Shown: positions 35,583 to 45,117 of the stretch, one piece after another
Position numbering within the stretch: position 1 is the stretch's first letter
How the letters are laid out: each line of letters begins with the position of its first letter
From: an uncultured Peptoniphilus sp.
GTDB lineage: Bacteria > Bacillota > Clostridia > Tissierellales > Peptoniphilaceae
NCBI RefSeq assembly: GCF_943913915.1
Contig: NZ_CALUAA010000003.1
Coordinates: 94,125 to 158,124, forward strand
Length of the DNA: 64,000 nt
Direction: 5' to 3'
Translations under genes and position numbers: made by a program
Notes under the pieces: generated by a model
Told to the model about the DNA's origin: nothing
What the model saw: only the letters and a program-made list of their open reading frames with translations
Databases searched by the model: none

Positions 35583-36923
35583 ATGGATTATTCAAAACGA
35601 TATAAAGAGAAATTGGTATCGGCCAAGGAAGCTGCCGCCGTCGTTAAATCCGGCGATCGCGTGGAAATGGGTTGGGCAGCCGGCATCAGCAAGGCTGTCG
35701 ATAAAGAACTCGCCAAGCGGGTTGACGAATTGGACGACGTTTTATTCTACGGCGGTCTTACTTTCGAAACGCCCGAGGTTATGAAGGCGGATCCGGAAGG
35801 AAAGCACTTTACCTGGAACACCTGGCACGCAGGAGGACCGGAACGTAGAGCGATTAATGCGGGCCCGGGCGCTTTTTACATTCCCCTTCGCTATTCGGAA
35901 CTTCCCAAATATTATCGCGACGAAGTGGACATCGACGTGGCCGTCGTGATGACGACTCCCATGGATAAGCACGGCTACTTTAACTTCGGCTTAAATACAT
36001 CCCATCAAATGGCAATTTTAGAGAAGGCGAAGACGGTCATCGTAGAAGTAAACGAAGCTTTCCCCTATTGCTACGGCAGAAGTGAATCTGAAATTCACAT
36101 CGATAATGTGGATTACATCGTAGAAGCCGGCTCCTTGCCTCTATTCGAAATTCCCGTCGCAGGTTTCGGCGACGTGGACCGCGCCGTCGCCGAATTTATC
36201 GTCGACGAGATCCCCAACGGCGCTACCCTCCAATTAGGTATCGGCGGCATGCCCAATGCCGTAGGCGCCTTAATTGCTGACAGTGATTTAAAGGATTTAG
36301 GTATTCACTCGGAAATGTATGTCGATGCCTTTGTGGAAATGTCCAAAAAGGGCAAGGTCAACGGCTCCAAAAAGACCATCGACAAGTATCGCCAAGTCTA
36401 CGCCTTTGCGGCGGGAAGTAAAGAGCTTTACGAATTTGTCGACGAAAACCCGGAATGTATGGCAGCGCCTGTAAACTACACCAATGGCGCCGAAGTCGTA
36501 AAGGAAATCGACAATTTCATTTCTATTAACAATGCCTTGAACGTAGACCTTTGGGGACAAGTTTCCTCCGAATCTACGGGCTTAAAACACATCTCCGGTG
36601 CAGGCGGTCAACTGGACTTCGCTCTCGGGGCATACCTCGCCAAGGGCGGCAAGAGCATTATTTGCTTGAGCTCCACCTTCAAAAACAAACAAGGTGAAGT
36701 GGAATCCAGAATTTTACCGAACTTCAAGACCGGTTCCGCCATTACGGTGGCCCGTCCCAATACGCAGTATATCTGCACGGAGTACGGCATCTTCAACTGC
36801 AAGGGCAAATCTACCTGGGAAAGAACGGAAGGGATTATCAATCTGGCCCACCCGGATTTCCGAGACGAATTGATTCGTGATGCCGAAGAAATGAATATTT
36901 GGCGTAAGAGCAATAAACGATAA
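35583..36923 (+). CDS. Butyryl-CoA:acetate-type CoA-transferase, copy 1
   Basis: A 446-residue member of the acetyl-CoA hydrolase/transferase family, whose butyryl-CoA and 4-hydroxybutyryl CoA-transferases make the last step of butyrate formation. Marks: VEMGWAAGIS at the N-terminus, LQLGIGGMPNAVG, GIHSEMYVDAF with the probable catalytic glutamate, SSESTGLKHISGAGGQLDFALGA for CoA binding, and the C-terminal NIW. ATG 35583 is chosen because GGAGG sits six bases before it, inside the codons that follow the ATG at 35571. It has its own promoter and terminator. Exact acyl substrate is inferred. Confidence 0.87.
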   Translation: MDYSKRYKEKLVSAKEAAAVVKSGDRVEMGWAAGISKAVDKELAKRVDELDDVLFYGGLTFETPEVMKADPEGKHFTWNTWHAGGPERRAINAGPGAFYIPLRYSELPKYYRDEVDIDVAVVMTTPMDKHGYFNFGLNTSHQMAILEKAKTVIVEVNEAFPYCYGRSESEIHIDNVDYIVEAGSLPLFEIPVAGFGDVDRAVAEFIVDEIPNGATLQLGIGGMPNAVGALIADSDLKDLGIHSEMYVDAFVEMSKKGKVNGSKKTIDKYRQVYAFAAGSKELYEFVDENPECMAAPVNYTNGAEVVKEIDNFISINNALNVDLWGQVSSESTGLKHISGAGGQLDFALGAYLAKGGKSIICLSSTFKNKQGEVESRILPNFKTGSAITVARPNTQYICTEYGIFNCKGKSTWERTEGIINLAHPDFRDELIRDAEEMNIWRKSNKR

Positions 36924-36924
36924 A

Positions 36925-36952
36925 AAGGAGCCGACAATCGTCGGCTTTTTTT
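36925..36952 (+). terminator. Terminator between the two CoA-transferase genes
   Basis: AGCCGAC-AATC-GTCGGCT followed by TTTTTT. Confidence 0.93.
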
Positions 36953-36972
36953 ATTAGAGTAAGGAATGTTTG

Positions 36973-38286
36973 ATGGATTTAGAAAAAGAATATAGGAAAA
37001 AGTGTATAACGGCGGAGGAAGGGGCGGCTCTCGTAAAGGACGGGGACGTGTTGGAAGTGGGTTTCGCCGCCATTTTCCCCGTGGAATTTGACGAAGCCCT
37101 GGCGGCGAGGAAAAATGATTTTTGCCATGTGGTGATTAGAAACGGCATTTTGTCCCATCCGTCGAAGCTTTTAGAGACGGGAGGACCTTTCGAGTGGCAA
37201 AGCTGGCACGCCACCCCCGATGTGCGCCGTGCCATTGAAAGGGGAACGGCGAATCACATTCCCATTCGCTACAGCGAAATGCCCCGCTATATTCGGGAAA
37301 ATGTAAGGACGGATATGGTCGTCATTCCCGTAAGCGAAATGGATACACACGGTTATTTTAATTTCGGTTTGGACTCGAGCCACTTTTTAGATCAGGCGCG
37401 CATGGCGAAGACGGTGGTGGTGGAAGTGAACCCTCATCAGCCGAAAATCGTAGGGAGAAGCGAAGGTGAAATCCATTTGAGAGATGTGGATTTTATTATT
37501 GAAACGGAGGGATATCCCGTCGCCTCCCTTCCCATTCGAAGTTACACGGAAGTAGACGAGAAGATCGCCGGTTTCGTCGTGGAGCGTATTGAAGACGGCT
37601 CCACTCTCCAGCTCGGAATCGGTGCGCTCCCGGGCGCCGTAGGAGATGCCATCGCTTCCAGTAGTTTGAAGAACTTAGGTGTGCACACGGAAATGTATGT
37701 GGACAGCTTTATGAAGATGACTCTCGCCGGGAAAATTACAGGCACCATGAAGACGAGGGATAAGGGCCGGCAGGTCTTCGCCTTTATAGAAGGCAGCGAA
37801 AAATTATATCGCTTCGCTGACGAGAATCCCGAGCTTATGTCGGCGCCTGTCGATTACGTGAACGATGTAGGCGTCATCGGCGGCCAATACCGTATGGTGA
37901 GCATTAACACGGCCCTTCATGTTAATTTACGAGGCGAGGTAAGTTCTGAAACCGTAGGGTTTCGCCATATTTCAGGGGCAGGCGGACAATTGGATTTCGC
38001 ACTGGGATCTTACCTTTCGCCGGAGGGAAAGGGCTTTATCTGTCTCCATTCTTCCCGTGTAGATAAAAGCGGGAAGCGCAGCTCCAATATTGTGCCGGAT
38101 TTTTCCCCGGGTACCATTACGACCATGCCCGCTCCGACGACTCATTACGTCGTGACGGAATACGGCGTCGCCAATTTAAAGGGCAAGTCCACTTACGAGC
38201 GGGCGAAAGCATTAATCGCCATCGCCCATCCGGAATGTAGGGAGGATTTAATTCGAGGGGCGAAGGCCAAGGGCGTGTGGATTTAG
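36973..38286 (+). CDS. Acetyl-CoA hydrolase/transferase-family CoA-transferase, copy 2
   Basis: 437 residues, clearly paralogous to the preceding gene over its whole length: LQLGIGALPGAVG, GVHTEMYVDSF with the probable catalytic glutamate, and SSETVGFRHISGAGGQLDFA match in place and order. It differs through most of the N-terminal half (FAAIFPVEFDEALAARK) and in the acyl-facing parts, so the two may have different acyl preferences. It starts at ATG 36973 with AAGGAA upstream. No terminator was seen before the SAM riboswitch region. Confidence 0.84.
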   Translation: MDLEKEYRKKCITAEEGAALVKDGDVLEVGFAAIFPVEFDEALAARKNDFCHVVIRNGILSHPSKLLETGGPFEWQSWHATPDVRRAIERGTANHIPIRYSEMPRYIRENVRTDMVVIPVSEMDTHGYFNFGLDSSHFLDQARMAKTVVVEVNPHQPKIVGRSEGEIHLRDVDFIIETEGYPVASLPIRSYTEVDEKIAGFVVERIEDGSTLQLGIGALPGAVGDAIASSSLKNLGVHTEMYVDSFMKMTLAGKITGTMKTRDKGRQVFAFIEGSEKLYRFADENPELMSAPVDYVNDVGVIGGQYRMVSINTALHVNLRGEVSSETVGFRHISGAGGQLDFALGSYLSPEGKGFICLHSSRVDKSGKRSSNIVPDFSPGTITTMPAPTTHYVVTEYGVANLKGKSTYERAKALIAIAHPECREDLIRGAKAKGVWI

Positions 38287-38294
38287 AATGGCGC

Positions 38295-38323
38295 TTGCTA
38301 TTCATTTCTATAGGAGCTATAAT
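38295..38323 (+). promoter_or_regulatory. Promoter of the SAM-riboswitch metK gene
   Basis: TTGCTA (38295-38300), 17 nt, TATAAT (38318-38323), nine bases past the preceding stop codon. Confidence 0.72.
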
Positions 38324-38340
38324 ATTAGATACTAATTATT

Positions 38341-38435
38341 TCTTATCAAGAGCGGTGGAGTGACTAGGCACTATGAAACCCGGCAACCTTTAAAGGTGCT
38401 ACATCCTACAGGCGCGTCAGGTCTGAAAGATAAGA
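38341..38435 (+). promoter_or_regulatory. SAM-I riboswitch (S-box)
   Basis: Conserved S-box blocks are all present: CTTATCAAGAGCGGTGGAG at the 5' end, TATGAAACCCGGCAACC (38372-38388), GGTGCTACATCCTAC, and the closing AAGATAAG. GGCGCGTCAGGT (38411-38422) can pair with the 5' arm of the terminator downstream as anti-terminator. SAM should stop transcription before metK, a feedback loop on SAM synthesis. Confidence 0.95.
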
Positions 38436-38437
38436 AG

Positions 38438-38464
38438 AAAACCTGCCGCGCGCAGGTTTTTTTT
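38438..38464 (+). terminator. SAM riboswitch terminator
   Basis: AAACCTGC-CGCGC-GCAGGTTT followed by TTTTT; its 5' arm competes with the anti-terminator in the riboswitch. Confidence 0.93.
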
Positions 38465-38484
38465 ATGAGTAAGAGGAGGTAAAA

Positions 38485-39669
38485 ATGGACAGATGGTTAT
38501 TCTCATCGGAATCGGTAACCGAAGGGCATCCCGATAAGGTATGTGACCAAATTTCCGACGGTATATTAGATGCAATTTTAGAAAAAGATCCGAACGCCCG
38601 CGTGGCATGTGAATCTTTGGTTTCCACGGGCATGGTCGTCATTACAGGCGAAATCAGCACCGATGCCTACGTGGACTTTACCAATGTGGTGCGCACGACC
38701 TTGAGAGACATCGGCTACACTCAAGGCGTACAAACGGGATTTGAAGCGGACTCTGTCGCCGTTATCAGCGCCATTAAAGAACAAAGCAGCGACATCGCCA
38801 TGGGCGTAGACCGCTTTAAGGAAGCGAATACGGAAGAAATGGACGCTTTCGGTGCAGGGGACCAAGGGATTATGTTCGGTTACGCTTGCCGTGAAACGGA
38901 AGAGCTTATGCCCCTTCCCATAAGTCTCGCGCACCAAATGGCGAAGAAACTTTCAGACGTACGTAAAGACGGTACGCTTCAATACCTTCGTCCAGACGGC
39001 AAGACACAGGTAACCGTGGAATACCAAGACGGCAAACCGGTACGTCTTGAAAATGTCGTCGTGAGTACACAACACGATGAAGATGTTGATCTCGAAACGA
39101 TTCGCCGCGACATGAAGAAATATGTTATCGAAGCGGTAGTCGACGAAAAGTGGATCGATGAGGACACGAAGATCTACGTGAATCCCACCGGGCGCTTTGT
39201 TACAGGCGGTCCTGTTGCCGATGCGGGCCTTACGGGCAGAAAGATTATCGTCGATACCTACGGCGGATACGCTCGCCACGGCGGTGGTTGCTTCAGCGGT
39301 AAGGATCCGACAAAGGTAGACCGCTCCGCAGCTTACGCCGCTCGTTACGTCGCTAAAAACCTAGTGGCCGCAGGTGTTTGTGATCAATGCGAAATCGGCC
39401 TGAGCTACGCCATCGGCATCGCCCGTCCCCTTTCCGTTTACGTGGAAAGCTATGGCAGCTCGGATTTAACGGACAACGAAATTGAAGATTTAGTACACGA
39501 AGTATTCGACCTTCGCCCGGCGGCCATTATTAAGGATTTGGATTTACTTCGCCCGATCTACAAAGATGTGGCGGCATACGGTCACTTCGGTCGTGAATCC
39601 TTAAATGTACCTTGGGAACGCACGGATAAAGTAGACGCGATTAAAAAGGCGCTGGAAAACAGAAAGTAG
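38485..39669 (+). CDS. metK: S-adenosylmethionine synthetase MetK
   Basis: Makes SAM from methionine and ATP. 394 residues, the usual length, with SVTEGHPDKVCDQISDGILD at the N-terminus, the adenosine-binding GAGDQGIMFGYA, and the phosphate loop GGGCFSGKDPTKVDRSAAY. ATG 38485 follows GAGGAGG. It is the only gene behind the SAM riboswitch with clear feedback logic; recD2 follows seven bases later and may ride on the same transcript. SAM is also the cosubstrate of ThiH and ThiC in this window. Confidence 0.97.
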   Translation: MDRWLFSSESVTEGHPDKVCDQISDGILDAILEKDPNARVACESLVSTGMVVITGEISTDAYVDFTNVVRTTLRDIGYTQGVQTGFEADSVAVISAIKEQSSDIAMGVDRFKEANTEEMDAFGAGDQGIMFGYACRETEELMPLPISLAHQMAKKLSDVRKDGTLQYLRPDGKTQVTVEYQDGKPVRLENVVVSTQHDEDVDLETIRRDMKKYVIEAVVDEKWIDEDTKIYVNPTGRFVTGGPVADAGLTGRKIIVDTYGGYARHGGGCFSGKDPTKVDRSAAYAARYVAKNLVAAGVCDQCEIGLSYAIGIARPLSVYVESYGSSDLTDNEIEDLVHEVFDLRPAAIIKDLDLLRPIYKDVAAYGHFGRESLNVPWERTDKVDAIKKALENRK

Positions 39670-39676
39670 GCATTCT

Positions 39677-41854
39677 TTGGTAATTGAAGGTGTATTGGAT
39701 CACATTATTTTCAGAAATGAAGACAATGGCTACACGGTCGCTCAGTTTATAACCGATGACAGCGACATCGTCGTAGTGGGATCCCATATTGCCTTACATG
39801 AACAAGAACATTTACGTTTGGAAGGGGAACTGATCTACCATCCGAAATATGGGGAACAGTTTCAATTTCAGACGGTGACAAAAATAAGGCCACGGGGAAA
39901 GGCGGCGATTATCGGCTACCTTTCCAGTGGCCTTATTCCACATGTGGGAAAAGTGACGGCGAAGCGGATTGTGGAAACGTTCGGCGACGAGACCCTCGAC
40001 ATAATCGAAGAGCAACCGGAACGTCTTAAAGAAGTGGAGGGCATCGGTAAGAAAAAGCTCGCCATTATGCTGGAGTCTCTCGAAAAGCAAAGGGATATGC
40101 GAAACTTTTTGCTCGATGCTGCAAGTTTCGATCTTTCCAGCAAAGAGGCCTTAGCTATTTATAAGGTCTTCGGCGACGGTGCCATGGACATTGTGGAGAA
40201 GGATCCCTACCGATTGGTAGGGCAAGTGCGGGGAATGGGCTTCTTAAAAGCCGACGCCATTGCCGAAAAAGTGGGCGTTGCCCGAGACGACGGCATGCGT
40301 ATGGTGGCGGGAATGAAACATATCTTATCCCGCGCCGTATCAGACGGCCACACCTATTTGCCCAAGGGGGAATTGATCGCGGACTCCGCCAAATTGCTTA
40401 CTGTCTCTGAGGAATTTTTAGAAGACTATTTTACCCGCCTTGCCATCGATCCCGAGATCTATATCGTAGATCGCCAGGGGGTGAAGGTTTATTTCCTAAA
40501 TTACTACCGCGCGGAAACTTTCGTCGCCGAAGCTTTGAAGAAGCGGGGAAAGGTGGATCTCGCTGAGCATATGGCGGAGGATATGGTCTCGGCAGTATCC
40601 GAAAATTTATCTATGGAACTTGCCGAGAAGCAAAGAGAAGCTTTGAAGCGAGCGGTGGATTCCAATCTCCTCGTTATTACCGGCGGGCCGGGGACGGGAA
40701 AGACCACGACGCTCAGGGCCATTGTAGAGGCTATGGACAGGCTCAATCTTAAAATTGCCTTAGCGGCGCCTACGGGCAGGGCGGCGAAACGTATGGAAGA
40801 GACTACGGGAAGATCTTCATCTACGATTCACAGGCTGCTGAAATATGATTTTATCGACGAGGAGGGCATGGATTCCCAGGTATCCGGCGATAAAATCGAC
40901 GCCGATGTGGTCATCGTCGATGAGGCCAGTATGATCGATCTCTTGCTTATGCGGGATCTCCTAGATTCACTGAAGGACGATACCCGCTTGATTCTTGTAG
41001 GCGACGGCGATCAGCTGCCGCCGGTGGGAGCGGGGAATGTGCTCAGAGACATTCTTTCCTCGGGAACAATCGAAACCGTACGCCTCGATGAAATCTTTCG
41101 TCAGGCGGAGTCCAGTCTGATCGTTAAAAACGCCCATCGAATCAATCACGGACAGGCGCCTGTAGTCAATGAACATGGCGGGGATTTCTTCTTTATTGAA
41201 GAACCGGATCCCGTCAAGGCCGTGGAGTTAATCTGTTCACTCGTAAAAGATCGGTTACCCGGATTCTACCGCATTGATCCCTTCGATGATATTCAGGTCC
41301 TGGCGCCTATGAAAAAAGGAGCTTGCGGCATCGAAAATTTAAACCTGGCGCTGCAAAAAAAATTGAACGACAGGAAGAAAGGCTTCGATTACAGAGGATT
41401 TTCCTACCGTGTCGGTGACAAGGTGATGCAGATAAAAAATAATTATCAGATGGAGTGGAAATCCCGCTCGTCTGTCTTTGACAACGAAGGCACCGGCGTC
41501 TTTAACGGAGATTTAGGCAGGGTAACGGTGGTAGACGAAGATTTCTTAGAGGTCATCTACGACGATAAAGTCTGCATCTATACCGGAGAGAATCTTTCCG
41601 AGCTTCAGCCTGCCTATGCCACCACCATTCATAAATCACAAGGTTCCGAGTTTCCCGTGGTGATTATTCCCGTGCTTCCCGGGCCGCCTATGCTCTATAC
41701 GCGCAATCTCCTCTATACCGGGGTAACACGGGCGAAAAAGGCGGTGGTGATTGTGGGGAGTCGTCACGTCATGGCCAATATGATTCAGAATAATCGCATC
41801 GAGTGGCGCTACTCCGATTTAGATTATTTACTCAAGGAGAAATCGTTGTGGTAA
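39677..41854 (+). CDS. recD2: RecD2-like ATP-dependent DNA helicase
   Basis: A 725-residue SF1B 5'-3' helicase of the RecBC-independent RecD2 type found in Firmicutes. The N-terminal OB and helix-hairpin-helix region (about 1-200) includes HVGKVTAKRIVETFG and VEGIGKKKL. The motor has Walker A TGGPGTGKTTT, GRAAKRMEETTGR, Walker B VVIVDEASMID and the C-terminal ATTIHKSQGSEFPVVIIP. The start is probably TTG 39677 behind AAGTAGG, because no ATG or GTG is near. Its last codons overlap the comFC start. Confidence 0.92.
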   Translation: MVIEGVLDHIIFRNEDNGYTVAQFITDDSDIVVVGSHIALHEQEHLRLEGELIYHPKYGEQFQFQTVTKIRPRGKAAIIGYLSSGLIPHVGKVTAKRIVETFGDETLDIIEEQPERLKEVEGIGKKKLAIMLESLEKQRDMRNFLLDAASFDLSSKEALAIYKVFGDGAMDIVEKDPYRLVGQVRGMGFLKADAIAEKVGVARDDGMRMVAGMKHILSRAVSDGHTYLPKGELIADSAKLLTVSEEFLEDYFTRLAIDPEIYIVDRQGVKVYFLNYYRAETFVAEALKKRGKVDLAEHMAEDMVSAVSENLSMELAEKQREALKRAVDSNLLVITGGPGTGKTTTLRAIVEAMDRLNLKIALAAPTGRAAKRMEETTGRSSSTIHRLLKYDFIDEEGMDSQVSGDKIDADVVIVDEASMIDLLLMRDLLDSLKDDTRLILVGDGDQLPPVGAGNVLRDILSSGTIETVRLDEIFRQAESSLIVKNAHRINHGQAPVVNEHGGDFFFIEEPDPVKAVELICSLVKDRLPGFYRIDPFDDIQVLAPMKKGACGIENLNLALQKKLNDRKKGFDYRGFSYRVGDKVMQIKNNYQMEWKSRSSVFDNEGTGVFNGDLGRVTVVDEDFLEVIYDDKVCIYTGENLSELQPAYATTIHKSQGSEFPVVIIPVLPGPPMLYTRNLLYTGVTRAKKAVVIVGSRHVMANMIQNNRIEWRYSDLDYLLKEKSLW

Positions 41855-42474
41855 AAAGTTTATTCTATAGCGGTGGCTGTGTGCTCTGCATGGAGCGCAA
41901 GGCAGCTCGCTTCAGATTGTGCGATAAGTGTTTAGAGGCCCTTCCCTTTTTGGAAGAAAGGCTCTTGACAGAAAAGCGGCTTCCCGTATACGCTCTTTTT
42001 AGAGAAAATCCCTTGACGGCGAAAATGATCCAGGGATTGAAATATAGAGAAGAGCGCTACTGGGGTGATGTTTTCGGTATGATAGGGGCGGAGTTTTTAA
42101 TTCGCGAAAAACTTCATGGTGTGGGTTATATATGTGCTGTGCCCACATCCCCTAAGAAAAGGCGACTCAGAGGCTATAATCCGCCGGAGCTCGTGGCGCG
42201 AAAAATCGCCTCGGAGTTAAATGTCGAGTATTTCGAAGGTCTCCATCTTCAAAAGAAGATGAAAGACCAGATCGGTCTAACGGCGAAAGAGCGGCGGGAG
42301 AATGTTCGTGGCGGCTTCCGCGCCGATCCCGTAAGGGGTAGAATTCTATTAGTAGACGACACCTATACCACAGGCGCCACCTTGTCATCGTGCTCTGAGA
42401 CTCTTATAGCATCAGGTGCCGAGGAGGTTATAGGCTTTGTGTGTATGAAAGCTGCAGAAGTGGCGCAAGATTAA
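41848..42474 (+). CDS. comFC: ComFC-like phosphoribosyltransferase-fold protein
   Basis: About 208 residues. An N-terminal zinc-finger-like CVLCMERK and CDKC is followed by a type I phosphoribosyltransferase domain with the PRPP loop ILLVDDTYTTGAT. This is the ComFC/GntX family, needed for DNA uptake in transformable species; the biochemical reaction is not known. The GTG at 41848 is chosen for the AAGGAG seven bases upstream and overlaps recD2 by seven bases. An earlier in-frame ATG at 41803 lies deep in recD2. Confidence 0.85.
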   Translation: MVKSLFYSGGCVLCMERKAARFRLCDKCLEALPFLEERLLTEKRLPVYALFRENPLTAKMIQGLKYREERYWGDVFGMIGAEFLIREKLHGVGYICAVPTSPKKRRLRGYNPPELVARKIASELNVEYFEGLHLQKKMKDQIGLTAKERRENVRGGFRADPVRGRILLVDDTYTTGATLSSCSETLIASGAEEVIGFVCMKAAEVAQD

Positions 42475-42506
42475 TCGGCTGAAGACGAAGGACCGTGGGA
42501 GGTTTT

Positions 42507-43961
42507 ATGCTTTTTAATTCCATACAGTATTTAATCTTTTTTCCTCTCGTGGTGATCTTTTATTTTCTCTGTCCCGGGAAAATAAAAAAGCCTTTCTTAC
42601 TGGGAGCGAGTCTCTTTTTCTATTCCTGCTGGAATGTGAAATATACGCTCCTTATGATTCTTTCGATTCTGCTAACCTATTTAACCGGCCGTATGGTAGA
42701 CGGAACAGAGAATGTAAAGAAGCGAAAGCTCTATGTCTTTTTGTGCTTCGCCGCCAATCTCGGGATTTTATTTATCTTTAAATACTTTAATTTCGCCGTC
42801 GAGACCCTCAATCATATCGGCAGTCTATGGGGCGCATCGCCTATAAACTTAGGGGTCGATGTGCTCCTTCCCGTTGGGATTTCCTTCTACACCTTTCAGG
42901 CCCTGGGCTATACTATCGACGTGTACCGCGGGGATTTAAAGGCAGAGAAAAATCTGCTCGACTACGCGCTCTTTGTGTCCTTTTTTCCCCAGCTCGTGGC
43001 GGGGCCCATTGAGCGTTCCACTCACCTCTTGCCTCAATTAAAAAATAATCGGCGTTTTATATATGAAAACTTGGTAACGGGTTTTATCGATTTGACGTGG
43101 GGCTTTTTCTTAAAGCTCGTTATCGCCGACAGAGTGGCCATTTTTGTCAACGAAGTCTTTCCCCATTACGGGCAATTTTCGCCCGGAAGTCTGCTCCTCG
43201 CCGCCTGTTTTTTTACCGTGCAGATCTACTGCGATTTCTATTCCTATTCTCTTATGGCCAAGGGATCGGCTAAGGTACTCGGAATCGATTTAATGGATAA
43301 TTTTAAAGAGCCTCTCTTTTCGAAATCCATTGTGGAATTTTGGCGCCGCTGGCACATTTCCCTCTCCGGATGGTTTCGGGATTATCTCTATATTCCCCTT
43401 GGAGGCAATCGTAAGGGGACGGTTCGCCATCTCGTCAACATCCTCATAGTCTTTGCCGTATCCGGTCTTTGGCACGGGGCGGCCGGAACCTTCGTCCTAT
43501 GGGGGATGATTCACGGCTTCTTCAACGCTTTGGAAGTGGCGATTAAAAAGCGCAGGGGAAAGAGAGAGAGCAGCAATTTTTTAGTAAACGGAATCAAGCG
43601 GTTCTATACATTCGCCGTTGTGGTCTTTGCCTTTGTCTTCTTTAGAGCCGATACCACCTCTCAAGGGCTTGGAATTATTGGAAAAATTTTCACCGGGAAC
43701 GGGGGAGGCGGAAAATTTTTAGAGGAAATTTCAAAGAGCGGGCTTGGAATAAACGGGTTTTACGCCGCTTTAGGAGGCCTCGCTCTTTTAGCGTTCGTTG
43801 ATTTTATAAAATACCGAGGCGTGGATTTGCGGAAGAAACTTGTAAACAGTCCCTGGCCTCTGCGCATGATCTTACTACTCGCATTGCTCTTTTGCATATT
43901 TATCTTCGGCGTCTACGGGCCGGGGTATTCGGAATCGCAATTTATTTATTTTCAGTTTTAG
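42507..43961 (+). CDS. MBOAT-family membrane O-acyltransferase (AlgI/PatA-like)
   Basis: A 484-residue multi-pass membrane protein of the membrane-bound O-acyltransferase family. Family marks are LPVGISFYTFQALGYTIDVYRG, SFFPQLVAGPIERS, FWRRWHISLSGWFRDYLYIPLGG and the catalytic-histidine region VSGLWHGAAGTFVLWG. It passes acyl groups, usually acetyl, across the membrane to a secreted polymer. ATG 42507 follows GGGAGG. It is paired with an SGNH-type partner gene three bases later. The polymer (wall glycan or exopolysaccharide) is not evident. Confidence 0.9.
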   Translation: MLFNSIQYLIFFPLVVIFYFLCPGKIKKPFLLGASLFFYSCWNVKYTLLMILSILLTYLTGRMVDGTENVKKRKLYVFLCFAANLGILFIFKYFNFAVETLNHIGSLWGASPINLGVDVLLPVGISFYTFQALGYTIDVYRGDLKAEKNLLDYALFVSFFPQLVAGPIERSTHLLPQLKNNRRFIYENLVTGFIDLTWGFFLKLVIADRVAIFVNEVFPHYGQFSPGSLLLAACFFTVQIYCDFYSYSLMAKGSAKVLGIDLMDNFKEPLFSKSIVEFWRRWHISLSGWFRDYLYIPLGGNRKGTVRHLVNILIVFAVSGLWHGAAGTFVLWGMIHGFFNALEVAIKKRRGKRESSNFLVNGIKRFYTFAVVVFAFVFFRADTTSQGLGIIGKIFTGNGGGGKFLEEISKSGLGINGFYAALGGLALLAFVDFIKYRGVDLRKKLVNSPWPLRMILLLALLFCIFIFGVYGPGYSESQFIYFQF

Positions 43962-43970
43962 GAGATGTCC

Positions 43971-44990
43971 ATGGGTCGAAAGCTTTATAAAATGGGAAGA
44001 GCCCTTCTTTTTTGCCTTCTCGTTTTTTGCATGCTCTTACAACTCAATAGGATTTTCATCCGAAAATCGTTGGAAAAGCCCTGGGATATGAGCAATAAAA
44101 TCGGCGGTTTTTATAATTCCGCGGACGATTACGATATTTATTTCCTCGGTACAAGCCACAGTTACTGCTCCTTTAACCCCTTGGTTCTCTATGAGAAGAC
44201 CGGGATGAAATCCTATGTCCTCGCCACGCAGAAACAGCCTATAGGCGCTACCTATTACTATATGAAGGACGTCGTAAAAAAACGGGAGCCGAAATATATC
44301 GTCGTGGATGTCTTCAGCTGTCTTTTAAAAGAGGAAGAGGACGAGGGTGTGATCCACTCCTATACAGATGATATGCCTTTGAGCTTGAATAAGCTGGCTA
44401 TGATCTATCATGTGGTGCCGAACGGAATGAAAGCCGAGGCCCTCTTCCCCCTGATCAAATACCATGATCGCTGGGGCGAGCTTAAGACGAAGGATTACGA
44501 AACTCGCTACAAAGATTACCGTGATCCCTATAGGGGCTATGTGGCACTTCCCGGTCAAAGTGAAAAATTTCAGGAAGATCTGAAGGGCGAATCGAAGAAA
44601 AATGTAGTACCCGCTATTTCAGATGAAGTCAAAAGCTATCTACTTTCCATGAAAAAATACTGCACGAAGAGGGGCATTCAATTGGTGCTCGTTAAGACAC
44701 CCACTTGGGAGGAGGACAGTTATAATGCCCGATTAATAGAGCTGGAGACGTTTATACAGCAGAAAGGCTTTACTTATATTAATTTCAATCCGTCGAAGGA
44801 TGACATGAATGTAAAGCCGGAAGATTATTACGACGGATATCATTTAAATACTGTAGGTGGTGAAAAATTTAATACCTACCTTGCCGAGCTGATGAAAGAA
44901 AAGAGCATGGTAAATGATGGACCGAAAGACAATCGATGGCTCGAAGAGAGAGAAAAACAGAAACAAGAATTTGAAAATTTTGCGCAATAA
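43971..44990 (+). CDS. Membrane-anchored SGNH/GDSL-like partner of the MBOAT protein
   Basis: A 339-residue protein with one N-terminal membrane segment (about 9-26) and an extracellular SGNH-hydrolase-like domain: the serine motif GTSHSYCSF near 60 and the aspartate-histidine motif YDGYHLN near 295. In AlgI-AlgJ/X and PatA-PatB systems such a protein takes the acyl group from the MBOAT protein and puts it on a polysaccharide. ATG 43971 is chosen because AGGAG lies just before the ATG at 43965. Confidence 0.83.
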   Translation: MGRKLYKMGRALLFCLLVFCMLLQLNRIFIRKSLEKPWDMSNKIGGFYNSADDYDIYFLGTSHSYCSFNPLVLYEKTGMKSYVLATQKQPIGATYYYMKDVVKKREPKYIVVDVFSCLLKEEEDEGVIHSYTDDMPLSLNKLAMIYHVVPNGMKAEALFPLIKYHDRWGELKTKDYETRYKDYRDPYRGYVALPGQSEKFQEDLKGESKKNVVPAISDEVKSYLLSMKKYCTKRGIQLVLVKTPTWEEDSYNARLIELETFIQQKGFTYINFNPSKDDMNVKPEDYYDGYHLNTVGGEKFNTYLAELMKEKSMVNDGPKDNRWLEEREKQKQEFENFAQ

Positions 44991-45017
44991 AAAAGACGAG
45001 GGCCACTCGTCTTTTTT
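44991..45017 (+). terminator. Terminator of the O-acetylation pair
   Basis: AAAAGACGAG-GGCCA-CTCGTCTTTTTT, directly after the stop. Confidence 0.93.
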
Positions 45018-45117
45018 GATTTAAAAATAGATGAGTCTTTCGTGTCTTTGAAAAACCTATGGGGAAAATGTCAGAATCACAATGGGAATTACGAATACAT
45101 TAGTGAAAGGAGGAAAT

